Assembly: GCF_007273535.1 (NCBI RefSeq) | Contig: NZ_RIBP01000004.1 | Span: forward strand, 3,138,001 to 3,202,000 | From: Niallia circulans | GTDB lineage: Bacteria; Bacillota; Bacilli; Bacillales; Cytobacillaceae | Length of the DNA stretch: 64,000 nt | Reading direction: 5' to 3' | Part shown: positions 47,036 through 56,597 of the stretch, piece by piece | Position numbering within the stretch: position 1 is the first letter of the stretch | How the letters are laid out: each line of letters starts with the position of its first letter | The notes under the pieces: generated by a model | What the model was told of the DNA's origin: nothing | Database searches by the model: none | The model's input: only the letters and a program-made list of their open reading frames with translations | Translations under genes and position numbers: made by a program

Positions 47036-49045
47036 TTAGTTGTTATCCAATACAGCTTTTAAGCGTGCAACTACGTTGCTTACTGTGAAGCCATACTCTT
47101 CCAAGATTTTGTTTCCTGGTGCAGAAGCGCCGAATGTATCAATTCCTAATACTTCACCCTCGTCTCCAGCATAACGATGCCAGCCAAGTGAGCTACCCAT
47201 CTCAAGTGCAAGACGTTTTTTCACTGACTTTGGAATAACGCTGTTTTTGTATTCAGCTGATTGTTGTTCGAAGCGATCCCATGATGGCATGCTGACAACT
47301 GATACAGAGATTCCTTCAGTTTCTAATGCTTTTTGAGCTTCAACCGCTAAGCCAACCTCTGATCCAGCTGCTAAAAGAAGTGCATCAGGAGTTTCTTTGC
47401 CTGCAGGTGAAATTACGTATGCACCTTTAGAAACGCCTTCGTATGCGTTCGTGTCAGTTCCTTTAATAGTTGGCAAGTTTTGACGAGTCAAAACTAATGC
47501 TGTTGGTTTGTCAGCAGATTCTAAAGAAAGCTTCCAAGCTGCAGCTGTCTCGTTTCCGTCTGCTGGACGAATTACAGAAAGATTTGGCATTGCACGCAAT
47601 CCAGCAAGCTGTTCAACAGGCTCATGTGTAGGACCATCCTCACCAACTGCGATGCTGTCATGTGTAAATACATAAGTTACAGGCAATCCCATAATTGCTG
47701 CAAGTCTGATTGCTGGTTTCAGGTAATCAGAGAATACGAAGAACGTTCCTCCAAAAATTCTCAAACCGCCATGTAGCGCGATACCGTTCATTGCAGCTCC
47801 CATTGCGAATTCCCTTACACCGAACCAGATGTTTCTGCCTTCATAATTTTCAGGAGTGAAGTCTTTTTCACCTTTAATCATTGTGTTGTTGCTTCCTGCC
47901 AAGTCAGCAGAACCGCCAATGAATGAAGGAAGGTTTTTAGCGATACCGTTTAGCACTTCACCTGAAGATGCACGGCTTGCAAGGCTTTTTCCTTCTTCAT
48001 AAACAGGAATATCCTTATCCCAGCCTTCCGGCAGTTCGTCTGAAATTGCAAGCTTGAATTGCTTAGCAAGTTCAGGATATTCGTTTTCATACTGTGCAAG
48101 AAGATCTGTCCATTCTTGTTCTTTCTTCGCGCCGTTATCAGCAATTGTTGCTTTGAAATGCGCATAAACTTCCTCAGGAACATAGAAATCTTCGTCGAAA
48201 GTCCATTTGTATGCTTCTTTCGTAAGTTTGATTTCATCTGCACCAAGTGGAGCACCATGTGAAGCAGATTTACCGGATTTGTTTGGTGAACCATATCCGA
48301 TAACTGTTTTAACTTCAATAAGTGTTGGATGGTTTTCATCTGATTTAGCTTCCTCTAAAGCTGAAGTTAATGCTTGCAGATCATTTCCATCTTCTACACG
48401 TACGTATTGCCAACCATATGACTTAAAGCGTTGTTCAACACTTTCAGAGAAGGACTTGTCCAAATCTCCGTCTAATGAGATATCGTTAGAATCATAAAGA
48501 ACAACTAATCTGCCAAGTTTCAAGTGTGCTGCTAGTGAAGCTGCTTCTGCAGAAACACCTTCCATTAAGTCGCCATCACCGCAAATGCTGTATGTAAAGT
48601 GATCTACTACTTGATAAGAATCTCTGTTATAAGTAGCTGCCAAATGTCTTTCAGCCAATGCCATACCAACAGCCATAGCGATACCTTGACCAAGTGGTCC
48701 AGTTGTCGCATCAACACCAGCTGTATGCTTGTACTCAGGATGGCCAGGTGTTTTACTTCCCCATTGGCGGAATTGCTTCAAGTCTTCGATTGATAAATCA
48801 TAACCTGATAAATGCAGCAAGCTGTATAGCAATGCAGAACCGTGTCCTGCAGAAAGAACAAAACGATCGCGGTTAAACCAAGTTGGATTATTTGGATTAT
48901 GGTTCATGAAAGAAGTCCATAATTTATATGCCATTGGAGCTGCACCCATTGGCATTCCTGGATGGCCGGAATTAGCTTTTTCGATACTATCAATCGCTAA
49001 TGTGCGAATTGAACTAATAGATAAGTTATCAATTGTTTCTGTCAT
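47036..49045 (-). CDS. tkt: Transketolase
   Basis: 669-residue thiamine-diphosphate enzyme of the pentose phosphate pathway, moving two-carbon units between sugar phosphates; B. subtilis Tkt has 667. The cofactor motif [13 protein letters not shown] with the distal asparagine in [10 protein letters not shown] lies near 155-190. The pyrimidine domain carries [20 protein letters not shown] (about 465-485). The ATG has GAGAGGATG upstream. The position between ynzC and sirA is conserved. Confidence 0.98.
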   Translation of the reverse strand: MTETIDNLSISSIRTLAIDSIEKANSGHPGMPMGAAPMAYKLWTSFMNHNPNNPTWFNRDRFVLSAGHGSALLYSLLHLSGYDLSIEDLKQFRQWGSKTPGHPEYKHTAGVDATTGPLGQGIAMAVGMALAERHLAATYNRDSYQVVDHFTYSICGDGDLMEGVSAEAASLAAHLKLGRLVVLYDSNDISLDGDLDKSFSESVEQRFKSYGWQYVRVEDGNDLQALTSALEEAKSDENHPTLIEVKTVIGYGSPNKSGKSASHGAPLGADEIKLTKEAYKWTFDEDFYVPEEVYAHFKATIADNGAKKEQEWTDLLAQYENEYPELAKQFKLAISDELPEGWDKDIPVYEEGKSLASRASSGEVLNGIAKNLPSFIGGSADLAGSNNTMIKGEKDFTPENYEGRNIWFGVREFAMGAAMNGIALHGGLRIFGGTFFVFSDYLKPAIRLAAIMGLPVTYVFTHDSIAVGEDGPTHEPVEQLAGLRAMPNLSVIRPADGNETAAAWKLSLESADKPTALVLTRQNLPTIKGTDTNAYEGVSKGAYVISPAGKETPDALLLAAGSEVGLAVEAQKALETEGISVSVVSMPSWDRFEQQSAEYKNSVIPKSVKKRLALEMGSSLGWHRYAGDEGEVLGIDTFGASAPGNKILEEYGFTVSNVVARLKAVLDNN

Positions 49046-49432
49046 TCACTAAACATCCTCTCATTTATAAATCGTACATACTTATAATAAATGTCTCAGC
49101 TTTATAACACAACTCATTAGATTATAAGATGTCTGACTTTTATAGTATAAACCCATTTTGAACAAAAAAAAATACCGCTATCATTAATTAATGCACTATT
49201 CTTTTCAATTTTCCTATTATAGCTTATCCAAATTCGCTAAAAATGCTTATAAATTTATAATGATAGTAAATAATTTGATTTCAAGTAATCTTCATCAGCT
49301 AATTTTGCAAATGTGATTTCCTATTACTTTCAGCGTTTATTCTAGCAGCAAAATCAAAGTAGTATATAAATCCTATATGTAAAACATTCACATGTTTGCA
49401 TGGCAAATTTCGTTACAGCACACTTCTGAATA
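49046..49432. other. Non-coding region upstream of tkt
   Basis: About 390 AT-rich bases between ynzC and tkt (both leftward). It should contain the tkt promoter, but I could not pick one with confidence. No small ORF with a ribosome site. Confidence 0.45.
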
Positions 49433-49467
49433 AAAAAATCATGGCAAGTCATTTGCCATGATTTTTT
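49433..49467 (-). terminator. Terminator of ynzC
   Basis: Fifteen-pair stem AAAAAATCATGGCAA/TTGCCATGATTTTTT with loop of five; T run on the minus strand. It touches the ynzC stop codon. Confidence 0.92.
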
Positions 49468-49699
49468 AATGAAGCTTTTTCTTTTCTTGGATGTCTTTGA
49501 TTTTTTGAGGAGTAACATCGTCTCCATTAGGATCATATATCTTAACATTTTCAAGTGTGTTAAGCATGGAAGAACGGAAGGATTTTAAGTATTCTGCACG
49601 TAATTTTGTTTGTTCTTTTGCTTCGGCTTCTGTTAAACCGTGTTCTTTTTTCTTCTTTGCTAATTCATTTATACGATTAAGCTGTTCATTTGTTATCAT
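49466..49699 (-). CDS. ynzC: DUF896 family protein YnzC
   Basis: 77 residues. The conserved N-terminal helical hairpin is NRINELAKKKKEHGLTEAE (8-26) with EQTKLRAEYLKSFR (29-42). B. subtilis YnzC has the same size and is part of the LexA-controlled yneA-yneB-ynzC unit, which is the order here. The ATG has AAAGGAGAA upstream. Function unknown. Confidence 0.94.
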   Translation of the reverse strand: MITNEQLNRINELAKKKKEHGLTEAEAKEQTKLRAEYLKSFRSSMLNTLENVKIYDPNGDDVTPQKIKDIQEKKKLH

Positions 49700-49812
49700 T
49701 GCTATTCTCCTTTTCCACCCATTTTGTTTCGAAATACTACCGTATTTATATGGGAAAGAATCTATCTTATCTTGAAAAAGCTATTATAACATAAACGCTA
49801 ATGCATTACATT

Positions 49813-50523
<711 letters not shown>

Positions 50524-50558
50524 TCATAAATATTAACATAAAAAATCGTTGACCGCTG

Positions 50559-50873
50559 TTAGTCTGCCGCAAGCATTGTGTTCTGCTTTTCAAGCAGAAC
50601 AGGTATGACAAGCTCCTGTCCAGATTGAATTTGATCGCGCGAAATATCATTGTGCTTTTCAATCCAACTCATGAATTCTTCTTTTGGCATGCTGTATAAA
50701 TTTTCGTATTGATTGGAAATTCCCCATAAAGAATCTCCTTGGCTAACAGTGACTTTAATGTATTTTTGTGTATCCTCATGACTTGATTTTAAAGCAATCA
50801 CAAAGCATGTCATGAAGCTCAATATTATTAGAATGATAGAATATGAATGTTTTCTCCAAATTTTTTCGACCAT
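50559..50873 (-). CDS. yneA: Cell division suppressor YneA
   Basis: 104 residues: an N-terminal membrane segment (about 10-28) and an extracellular LysM domain (about 40-92, VTVSQGDSLWGISNQY). YneA delays septation after DNA damage. It is divergent from lexA with three LexA boxes between, so it is the first gene of the SOS unit yneA-yneB-ynzC. Expression should begin at the minus-strand TTGACA promoter (50942-50947), whose spacer contains the perfect LexA box. Confidence 0.95.
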   Translation of the reverse strand: MVEKIWRKHSYSIILIILSFMTCFVIALKSSHEDTQKYIKVTVSQGDSLWGISNQYENLYSMPKEEFMSWIEKHNDISRDQIQSGQELVIPVLLEKQNTMLAAD

Positions 50874-50892
50874 TGTGAACCACCCTTTATTT

Positions 50893-50906
50893 AGAATATA
50901 CGTTCG
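50893..50906. promoter_or_regulatory. LexA box 1 (degenerate)
   Basis: AGAATATACGTTCG: the right half GTTCG is intact and the left half has two changes from CGAAC. Centre 34 bases from box 2. Confidence 0.55.
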
Positions 50907-50926
50907 CTTATATTCGCATTTTAATA

Positions 50927-50940
50927 CGAACAGATGTTTC
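50927..50940. promoter_or_regulatory. LexA box 2 (consensus)
   Basis: CGAACAGATGTTTC fits the Bacillus consensus CGAACRNRYGTTYC at every position. It lies directly downstream of the yneA -35 element TTGACA. Confidence 0.93.
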
Positions 50941-50957
50941 GTGTCAACAAAAAAATC

Positions 50958-50971
50958 AGAACTTATGTTTG
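50958..50971. promoter_or_regulatory. LexA box 3 (degenerate), overlapping the lexA -35
   Basis: AGAACTTATGTTTG, three changes from consensus. Its right end overlaps the lexA -35 region, so it could serve autorepression. Centre 31 bases from box 2, about three helical turns. Confidence 0.55.
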
Positions 50972-50997
50972 TATCACTAATTATTCCATGTTATACT
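50969..50997 (+). promoter_or_regulatory. Putative promoter of lexA
   Basis: TTGTAT (50969-50974), 17 bases, TATACT (50992-50997), ending 32 bases before the lexA start codon. Confidence 0.6.
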
Positions 50998-51029
50998 AGC
51001 TTTAAGAAAATATAGTCGAGGTGCATACA

Positions 51030-51650
51030 ATGCAAAAGCTATCTAAAAGACAACTAGATATATTGGAATACATAAAAGAAGAAGTCCGCCTCAAAGGCTA
51101 TCCGCCCTCCGTAAGAGAAATAGCGGAAGCTGTCGGTCTTGCGTCCAGCTCCACTGTTCATGGACACTTGGCAAGGCTTGAAAGCAAAGGACTTATTAGA
51201 AGAGACCCAACAAAACCACGGGCGATTGAAATACTAGATTTGGAAGAAAACAGTATACCAAAATACAACATTATTAATGTTCCAGTTGTCGGTAAGGTTA
51301 CTGCAGGTTTGCCGATTACTGCCATTGAAAATGTGGAAGAGTATTTTCCGCTTCCTGAAAGGCTTGCTCCAAGTGATGAACAAGTATTTATGCTTGAAAT
51401 AATGGGAGAAAGTATGATTGAAGCAGGAATCCTTGATGGTGACTATGTTATCGTTAGACAACAAAATTCCGCAAACAATGGGGATATCGTTGTTGCGATG
51501 ACAGAAGATGATGAAGCGACAGTCAAGCGGTTCTTCAAAGAAAGAGATTCTATTCGCTTACAGCCTGAAAACTCCACAATGGAGCCAATTATCCTGCGCC
51601 ATGTAAGCATACTTGGAAAAGTTATTGGTGTTTACCGTCATATACAATAA
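51030..51650 (+). CDS. lexA: SOS repressor LexA
   Basis: 206 residues (B. subtilis 205). A winged helix-turn-helix occupies about 1-65 ([20 protein letters not shown]). The self-cleavage site is A92-G93 in VTAGLP, with the Ser-Lys dyad S128 in MGESMIEAG and K166 in ATVKRFF. RecA filaments trigger the cut after DNA damage. The ATG at 51030 has GAGGTG six bases upstream; the frame opens three codons earlier at a GTG within that site. It is divergent from yneA. Confidence 0.98.
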   Translation: MQKLSKRQLDILEYIKEEVRLKGYPPSVREIAEAVGLASSSTVHGHLARLESKGLIRRDPTKPRAIEILDLEENSIPKYNIINVPVVGKVTAGLPITAIENVEEYFPLPERLAPSDEQVFMLEIMGESMIEAGILDGDYVIVRQQNSANNGDIVVAMTEDDEATVKRFFKERDSIRLQPENSTMEPIILRHVSILGKVIGVYRHIQ

Positions 51651-51651
51651 T

Positions 51652-51686
51652 AAAAACTGTCGATTCTTCAATCGACAGTTTTTTTT
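51652..51686 (+). terminator. Terminator of lexA
   Basis: Thirteen-pair stem AAAAACTGTCGAT/ATCGACAGTTTTT, loop TCTTCA, followed by a long T run, directly after the stop codon. Confidence 0.93.
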
Positions 51687-51769
51687 CTGCTTAAGTCTTG
51701 CTAATAATAGCGTTTAGCTTGTTAAATTCAGGGTAAATTTAAACTAACAAAATAATAAAAGGTGATGCA

Positions 51770-51913
51770 ATGCATGATTTAGAGTACAGGATGTTCATTA
51801 ACGAGCTGCAGCATCTGAACAGCGAATATTTATACTGTGAAAACCCTAAGATTAAAAAGATGATACTGTCCGATATCCTTCTGTTGCTTTCTGTCCTTCC
51901 TGCATATTTGTAG
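51770..51913 (+). CDS. Possible small protein of 47 residues
   Basis: ATG with AAAAGGTG six bases upstream, running 47 codons to TAG. The N-terminal half is charged (MHDLEYRMFINELQHLNSEY) and the C-terminal half hydrophobic (ILSDILLLLSVLPAYL), so a short amphipathic or membrane-associated peptide is likely. It lies after the lexA terminator. I do not recognise it; support is the ribosome site and the plausible composition only. Confidence 0.5.
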   Translation: MHDLEYRMFINELQHLNSEYLYCENPKIKKMILSDILLLLSVLPAYL

Positions 51914-52044
51914 CAGGCTAACAGATCCTCTCGACCATTTCCCACGTACAAATAAAAATAAATAAAACCCTTTCTAAAGATATTAGGTTTGCCAATCTAA
52001 AAAAAAATGGTGTACCTCCGTCTACAGGGAAATAAACAAGCATT

Positions 52045-52092
52045 ATAGGCGACAGTCCTTTACTCCAAAAATGTAAATGGACTGTCGCCTAT
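52045..52092. repeat. 48-base near-palindromic hairpin without T run
   Basis: Outer stem of 14 perfect pairs ATAGGCGACAGTCC/GGACTGTCGCCTAT, inner pairing TTTAC/GTAAA. Neither strand has the T run of a terminator. It lies downstream of the nucleotidyltransferase gene. Confidence 0.6.
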
Positions 52093-52110
52093 TTCATTGT
52101 ATTACTGCTG

Positions 52111-52875
52111 TCATTCATAACGATTAAGCATTTTTCTAAAGAAGTTATCTAATGCAAGCGTGATTTCTCTCTCATTAGTTATACTGATAGACATATCCTG
52201 ACCAATACTTTGAAGCTGCTCTAGCTCAGCATCCATAAATCCCCTGAGAGTATTTAACTCATGCTCTTGTTTCTTCCCGCTTATTTTCTCCTTTAAAAGA
52301 AGGTTTACTTCGGTGAGTAGTTCTGCAGAAATTTCAACATCCTCTAACAGCTGCATCATATCATTTGGTGGCATTTGTTTCCTCTGGTGAATCCAGTTGC
52401 AGGCAAGAATGGATTTTAAGGAATAATAATAAATTTTAGGATTTTTTTGTTTGTGTTTGTAAGCTAGATAATTTTTTTTCGCAAGTTGCAGATGATGATA
52501 AAACGCACTTTTCGCATTAAAAGATGCTTTAAATAATTGCAATAACTCTTGTGCAAATCCTGGTACTTCCTGATAAACGATCTTTGACTGCAGCCACTCT
52601 GAAAGAGATATATTTGATTTCCGTAAAAGTCTTAAAGTTTTTGCAAGATCCCACCCGCTAATATCAAGCCTGTCTTCCTGCACTTCTATTGTGTCCTTCT
52701 TCTGATCGAGTGACAAATACCAATCCTTTTCATGCATATATATAAATCGCACATCATAATCACTATTAGAATTAGACACACCTTGTGAACGGCTGCCGGC
52801 TTCTATTGCATATAGAATTGTAACAGCATGACTTCTTTCAATCTCCACTAGCTTAGAAATGATCACATCATTCAT
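52111..52875 (-). CDS. Nucleotidyltransferase of the DNA polymerase beta / RlaP-like family
   Basis: 254 residues. The active-site loop EAGSRSQGVSNSNSDYDVRF (25-44) holds the GS pair and the acidic residues D39 and D41. The helical C-terminal part with NWIHQRKQMPPNDM is typical of the RlaP-like group. Some relatives accompany RNA repair, but no ligase or phosphatase partner is present. The ATG overlaps the stop of the YbaK-type gene by four bases (ATGA), so the two are coupled; a link to tRNA quality control is tempting but unproven. Confidence 0.8.
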   Translation of the reverse strand: MNDVIISKLVEIERSHAVTILYAIEAGSRSQGVSNSNSDYDVRFIYMHEKDWYLSLDQKKDTIEVQEDRLDISGWDLAKTLRLLRKSNISLSEWLQSKIVYQEVPGFAQELLQLFKASFNAKSAFYHHLQLAKKNYLAYKHKQKNPKIYYYSLKSILACNWIHQRKQMPPNDMMQLLEDVEISAELLTEVNLLLKEKISGKKQEHELNTLRGFMDAELEQLQSIGQDMSISITNEREITLALDNFFRKMLNRYE

Positions 52876-53348
52876 ATGTCTTGCCATCCTTTGCAGACAT
52901 CTACCCATGCTTTACCATTACCAAATTCGTACAATTCGTCACAAGATAACTCTATTGCTGAATTGCTGCTGCCGCATGCAGGGAAAACAGTGCCAAACCG
53001 CTTTAATGATTCATCAAGATAAACGTTCATCTCTGTCGTCAATCCAAATGGGCAAACGCCACCAACCATATGACCGGTTTTCTCAAATACTTCCTCTGCT
53101 GAAAGCATGCGCGGCTTTTCCTCAAATATCGATTTAAATTTCTTATTATCTATTTTAGCGTCTCCTGCCGTGACAATCAGAACTCCCTCTTCCCCCTTGC
53201 GGAATGATAAAGTTTTTGCGATTCTTGCCGGCTCTACCTGTAAAGTTTCCGCTGCCTCAAGGACCGTCGCACTTGATGTTGCAAATTCCATAATGTCTTT
53301 TTCCTTTTCCCATTTGGCAAAGTGTGTAACGACATTTTCTAATGACAT
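52872..53348 (-). CDS. YbaK/ProX-type aminoacyl-tRNA deacylase (YwhH-like)
   Basis: 158 residues of the INS/YbaK fold. The catalytic lysine is K45 in RIAKTLSFRKG, and GHMVGGVCPFG and GSSNSAIELSCDEL are the conserved loops. Relatives remove wrongly attached amino acids from tRNA. It is similar in size to B. subtilis YwhH (157). The ATG at 53348 has GGAGGC upstream; the frame opens eight codons earlier without a site. First gene of a two-gene unit. Confidence 0.88.
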   Translation of the reverse strand: MSLENVVTHFAKWEKEKDIMEFATSSATVLEAAETLQVEPARIAKTLSFRKGEEGVLIVTAGDAKIDNKKFKSIFEEKPRMLSAEEVFEKTGHMVGGVCPFGLTTEMNVYLDESLKRFGTVFPACGSSNSAIELSCDELYEFGNGKAWVDVCKGWQDI

Positions 53349-53606
53349 ATTAAGCCTCCAAAATATTTTCATTTATCAATAAATTCAAATATACCATCCT
53401 CTCCCCCTTTTATACAAACAACAAACCTATATAATAAAAAAGGACGCAGCTTACTTTAAGCCCCGACCTTTGCCTATTTGTTTTTGATTATAAAGTTATG
53501 TAAATATTTTCACACTCTTTTGCTGTTTGCTCCTCATAAAAGCAGTGGAGCCTAAATCTGCCAACATGAGTAGATTACACCAGGTTTACGGACAATCCTC
53601 AGGCTG
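53349..53606. other. Non-coding region upstream of the deacylase gene
   Basis: About 260 bases with promoter-like AT-rich sequence but no element I can name. A short inverted pair GACA/TGTC near 53590 is the only structure. Confidence 0.35.
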
Positions 53607-53607
53607 T

Positions 53608-53799
53608 CTAAAATACAAATGACTGAATAATTCTTTCTCTATTTAACGAATGGTGCGCATCCCTTTGAAAGCAGAGCAGTTGCATCTTGTTTTGTTGATT
53701 CCTACTTTGCCTACCATCAGCTTTCATTCTCCTTCTGCTTTGGCACAGAGCAGTCTTGCCAACATATTCAAATCTGCTGATTGCTTTATCTACTGCCAA
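53608..53799 (-). CDS. Possible small basic protein with a hairpin-sequestered ribosome site
   Basis: 63 codons from the TTG at 53797-53799. A perfect AGGAGGT ribosome site lies seven bases upstream, the main support. The product is rich in Arg, Gln and Lys (for example CQSRRRMKADGRQSRNQQNK) with no known motif. The ribosome site forms one arm of a perfect eight-pair stem, so translation could be switchable. It may equally be a decayed fragment; coding is uncertain. Confidence 0.3.
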   Translation of the reverse strand: MAVDKAISRFEYVGKTALCQSRRRMKADGRQSRNQQNKMQLLCFQRDAHHSLNRERIIQSFVF

Positions 53800-53806
53800 A
53801 ACACTG

Positions 53807-53835
53807 ACCTCCTATATCTCCTTATACTAGGAGGT
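53807..53835 (-). promoter_or_regulatory. Hairpin masking a ribosome-binding site
   Basis: ACCTCCTA (53807-53814) and TAGGAGGT (53828-53835) pair perfectly with a 13-base loop. On the minus strand the AGGAGGT that serves the TTG at 53797-53799 is the 3' arm, so the site is hidden when the stem forms. Confidence 0.5.
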
Positions 53836-53884
53836 AACTCATCCTATTACAGGCAAGCGCGATTATTTAGTTATTGCACTATCT

Positions 53885-54016
53885 TTACAATCCAAGAACC
53901 TCCTTAAAGTCTTTAAAGCCAATAACATAGCTAAGAATGATAATTGATCCCATAAACATAATAAAAAAAGCTCCTTGTAAATAGGTCATCATTTGCTTTC
54001 GTTTTTCTTTTTTCAT
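53885..54016 (-). CDS. Small single-pass membrane protein, 43 residues
   Basis: ATG at 54014-54016 with GAGGAGTG seven bases upstream. The product begins MKKEKRKQMM, has one hydrophobic helix (about 12-33) and ends KDFKEVLGL, the layout of many small Bacillus membrane peptides with the positive end inside. I do not recognise the family. Support is the strong ribosome site and the well-formed topology. Confidence 0.6.
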   Translation of the reverse strand: MKKEKRKQMMTYLQGAFFIMFMGSIIILSYVIGFKDFKEVLGL

Positions 54017-54239
54017 TTTCTCACTCCTCTTTTTGCATATGTTTTCCAATTGCATTTTTGTCTATGCGACTAATCTAAATTCTTCAAGTTATTAATAATT
54101 TATGGAAAGAGAGCAATAATAATAAAATCTCAAAGAAAATGGCTGTTTTAGCGCATATAAAGCTATATTTTAGGCTTTTCATTTACTAAGGACGATAATG
54201 AGCATCTGACTTACTAAACTACACGAATGGTGAGTGAAC

Positions 54240-54821
54240 ATGATATTCCTTATTCAAGGTATGGCAACATCTTCAGATATTATGGAAGCGAAAAAGCTTC
54301 TCGTTGAACTGACTATCGATCATTGGCTTTATCATGATTTGTTTTCAATACAGTGGTGGATTCTTGTCAGTGCAACCATAATCCCTTATTTTATTTGGTG
54401 GAAACTAGTTAATAAAAAGCGGTTTTACGAAATTTTTACATACGGGCTACTTTGCGGCTGTTTTTCAATTGTTTTGGACATTATCGGCACAGAAATGTTG
54501 CTGTGGAGCTATCCTGATAAGCTCCTTCCATGGATCCCTCCATTAATTCCTGCCGATTTGGTAATGATTCCAATAACCGCCATGCTCGTATATCAGTATA
54601 CAAATAAGTGGCAGACTTTTATTATTGGCACAATCCTTTGGGCAGCATTGTTTTCTTATATTTTCGAGCCGCTATTTGTGGAATGGGATATGTTTGTGCT
54701 TGGTGACTACTGGAAACACTCTTACTCCTTTATTGGCTTCATCCTCCTAGGCATTGTATTAAGAGTGATATTTAAAGGAATAAAGCTTGGACTAATGCAC
54801 AGCTTAAAGGACACCACATAG
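54240..54821 (+). CDS. CBO0543-type membrane protein
   Basis: 193 residues with about five hydrophobic segments. The conserved WIPPLIPADLVMIP loop (about 98-111) and the FEPLFVEWDM loop are marks of this uncharacterised Firmicute family. The ATG at 54240 follows GGTGAG; an in-frame GTG lies two codons earlier. Monocistronic as far as can be seen. The partial gene at the right end of the window encodes a membrane protein of similar size and general type. Function unknown. Confidence 0.78.
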   Translation: MIFLIQGMATSSDIMEAKKLLVELTIDHWLYHDLFSIQWWILVSATIIPYFIWWKLVNKKRFYEIFTYGLLCGCFSIVLDIIGTEMLLWSYPDKLLPWIPPLIPADLVMIPITAMLVYQYTNKWQTFIIGTILWAALFSYIFEPLFVEWDMFVLGDYWKHSYSFIGFILLGIVLRVIFKGIKLGLMHSLKDTT

Positions 54822-54875
54822 TTAAGTGCATATATTCATTTTTTCCGTGGCATCTTATATGGGAGGTGATTACTC

Positions 54876-55040
54876 TTGGAAAACAATAAACAAATTCAAA
54901 AAGAAGAATTAACGAAGAAACTGGCAGCTCAGCAGGCAGCTTTAGGTGTAGATTTGGATGAACAAGAAATCAATGGATTATGGGGCATGCTAGAAACGCA
55001 AGAAGAGGATGACTTGCACCACAAGGAGAATAATAAATAA
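54876..55040 (+). CDS. Small acidic protein, 54 residues
   Basis: The TTG at 54876 has a perfect GGGAGGTGAT ribosome site. The product is helical and highly charged: KEELTKKLAAQQAALGVDLD then GLWGMLETQEEDDLHHKENN. A strong terminator follows, which supports a real gene. It has no cysteine and no membrane segment. I do not recognise the family; the size and composition recall small sporulation-stage proteins but this is only an impression. Confidence 0.7.
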   Translation: MENNKQIQKEELTKKLAAQQAALGVDLDEQEINGLWGMLETQEEDDLHHKENNK

Positions 55041-55050
55041 TACTAAAGAA

Positions 55051-55092
55051 ACAGGAGTTCTTGTCATTGACAATAGGAACTCTTGTTTTTTT
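55051..55092 (+). terminator. Terminator of the small acidic protein gene
   Basis: Ten-pair stem ACAGGAGTTC/GAACTCTTGT (one G-U) with further TTGTC/GACAA pairing inside, then TTTTTTT. Confidence 0.85.
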
Positions 55093-55190
55093 CTATCCCT
55101 TTTCTTTCGCTTTTAGAAGGGTTTATACTGTGTTATAAAGAATAGTAAGTAAGGAAAAGGTTTTCTAAGAATTAATATGAATAGGAGCAT

Positions 55191-55838
55191 ATGTATTACA
55201 TGTCTAAATTAAAACTATACTTTGTCCGTCATGGAGAAACTCAATACAATATCGAAAAAAGAATGCAGGGATTTTGTGATTCCCCCCTCACTGATAGAGG
55301 GATTCAGCAAGCTAAAGCAGTTGGCGCAGGGCTTGCTTCGATTGATTTTGAAGCTGTTTATGCAAGTGAAAGTCAACGGGTGCAGGATACTGCTAAATTC
55401 GCATTAGGCGAAAAAGCACTGCCAATTAAAACAGATGCTCGTTTAAAGGAAATGAATTTTGGTGTCTTGGAATCATTGTTACAGGAAGAAATTATCTCCG
55501 AGCACGGCAATATATTGGAAAAAATCTTTTCCATGTCTGATATTGATTTCAAAGTTCCAAAAGGAGAGTCTTTTACCGATTTATTAACAAGAACAAAATC
55601 AGCTGTTGATGAAATAATCGCCACACATAAGGAGAAAGGCGGAAACATACTGATTTTCTCTCATGGTGTCACTATCGGATACTTGATTATGTCACTTGCA
55701 AAAATGGATACATTTCCGCATCATGATAATTGCTGTGTTTCCATTATTTCCTATGAAAATGGTGAAATCTCAGTCGAAAAGGCTGCAGATCCCTCTTTCC
55801 GAGACAGAGGCATGGAATTGCTTTCATCAACAAAATAA
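55191..55838 (+). CDS. Histidine phosphatase family protein (phosphoglycerate mutase-like)
   Basis: 215 residues. The catalytic RHG is at 13-15 in FVRHGETQYN, the acid-base glutamate in ARLKEMNFGVLE and the second histidine in IFSHGVTIGYL. The pattern fits broad-specificity phosphatases such as PhoE rather than glycolytic mutase. Start: the ATG at 55191 is three bases from AGGAG and an in-frame ATG at 55200 is 12 away; either is possible. Monocistronic. Confidence 0.88.
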   Translation: MYYMSKLKLYFVRHGETQYNIEKRMQGFCDSPLTDRGIQQAKAVGAGLASIDFEAVYASESQRVQDTAKFALGEKALPIKTDARLKEMNFGVLESLLQEEIISEHGNILEKIFSMSDIDFKVPKGESFTDLLTRTKSAVDEIIATHKEKGGNILIFSHGVTIGYLIMSLAKMDTFPHHDNCCVSIISYENGEISVEKAADPSFRDRGMELLSSTK

Positions 55839-55868
55839 CTACTTATTGGCCAGCATTTATTTGCTGGC

Positions 55869-56495
55869 CTATTTGAGGTTTTCTAATTGCTGGTTGAGAA
55901 GTTCTGCTACTTTTTTAAAATAAGCTTCCTCATGTGGAACAAAGCTGTTTTTGCCAACTTTACGTTCTTCCTCGCTAACTACTATTCCGTTTCGCCAAGG
56001 ATAAATGAGCAATTCATTCCTTTCTGCCATACAAAATTGATAAAAGGCAGTAAACTCAGATACAACAATGTCAGAGACTTCCGTTTCCTGCAACTGAAAA
56101 GAAATATCTTTATTCACTATATACAAATAAACATGGCTAAATTCATTATCTATTAACTGGTTTGTATGGATGATATTCTTCACTAGTCCAAGCTTAAATA
56201 GCTTGTCCACCTCGATCGCCGGTAGCCCCAATTCCTCCTGCAGCTCTCTTATCCCATCTTCTGATGTTTCCATTGCCAATAAATGGCCTGCTGCCGTTAT
56301 ATCCAGTAGTGCCGGGTAATCCTTTTTGCTTTTGCTTCGTTTTTGTAGAAACACATAATAATTGCCGCTCGTTTTTGTGATAAGCCAGAAATGAACGGTT
56401 TCATGCCAGAGGCCTTCTGCATGGATTTTTGTTCTCGCTGCTTTTCCAATAGGATTAAATTGTTCATCAAATACTTTTAACAGTTCTTCTTCCAT
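55869..56495 (-). CDS. Nudix hydrolase (YfcD/IDI-like)
   Basis: 208 residues. The Nudix region GHLLAMETSEDGIRELQEEL (about 70-89) keeps G, E, RE and EE, but the stretch between the first glutamate and RE is six residues instead of seven. The HETVHFWLI entry and the length fit the isopentenyl-isomerase-like Nudix group, whose Bacillus members have unknown substrates. The ATG at 56495 is preferred; a TTG five codons earlier is the end of the open frame. It is divergent from the signal peptidase gene. Confidence 0.83.
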   Translation of the reverse strand: MEEELLKVFDEQFNPIGKAARTKIHAEGLWHETVHFWLITKTSGNYYVFLQKRSKSKKDYPALLDITAAGHLLAMETSEDGIRELQEELGLPAIEVDKLFKLGLVKNIIHTNQLIDNEFSHVYLYIVNKDISFQLQETEVSDIVVSEFTAFYQFCMAERNELLIYPWRNGIVVSEEERKVGKNSFVPHEEAYFKKVAELLNQQLENLK

Positions 56496-56597
56496 CACAT
56501 ACGCTTCCAATCTTCACACTTTTTGCCTCTATTATATCATTGATTTCCATTTATTTACTAGCTAGAATATAAGTAGTAAATAACCAGGAGGTCTTCT

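Noticed and set aside
49354-49554. 66-codon frame overlapping ynzC
   Set aside because: It is an out-of-frame reading of ynzC and its terminator.
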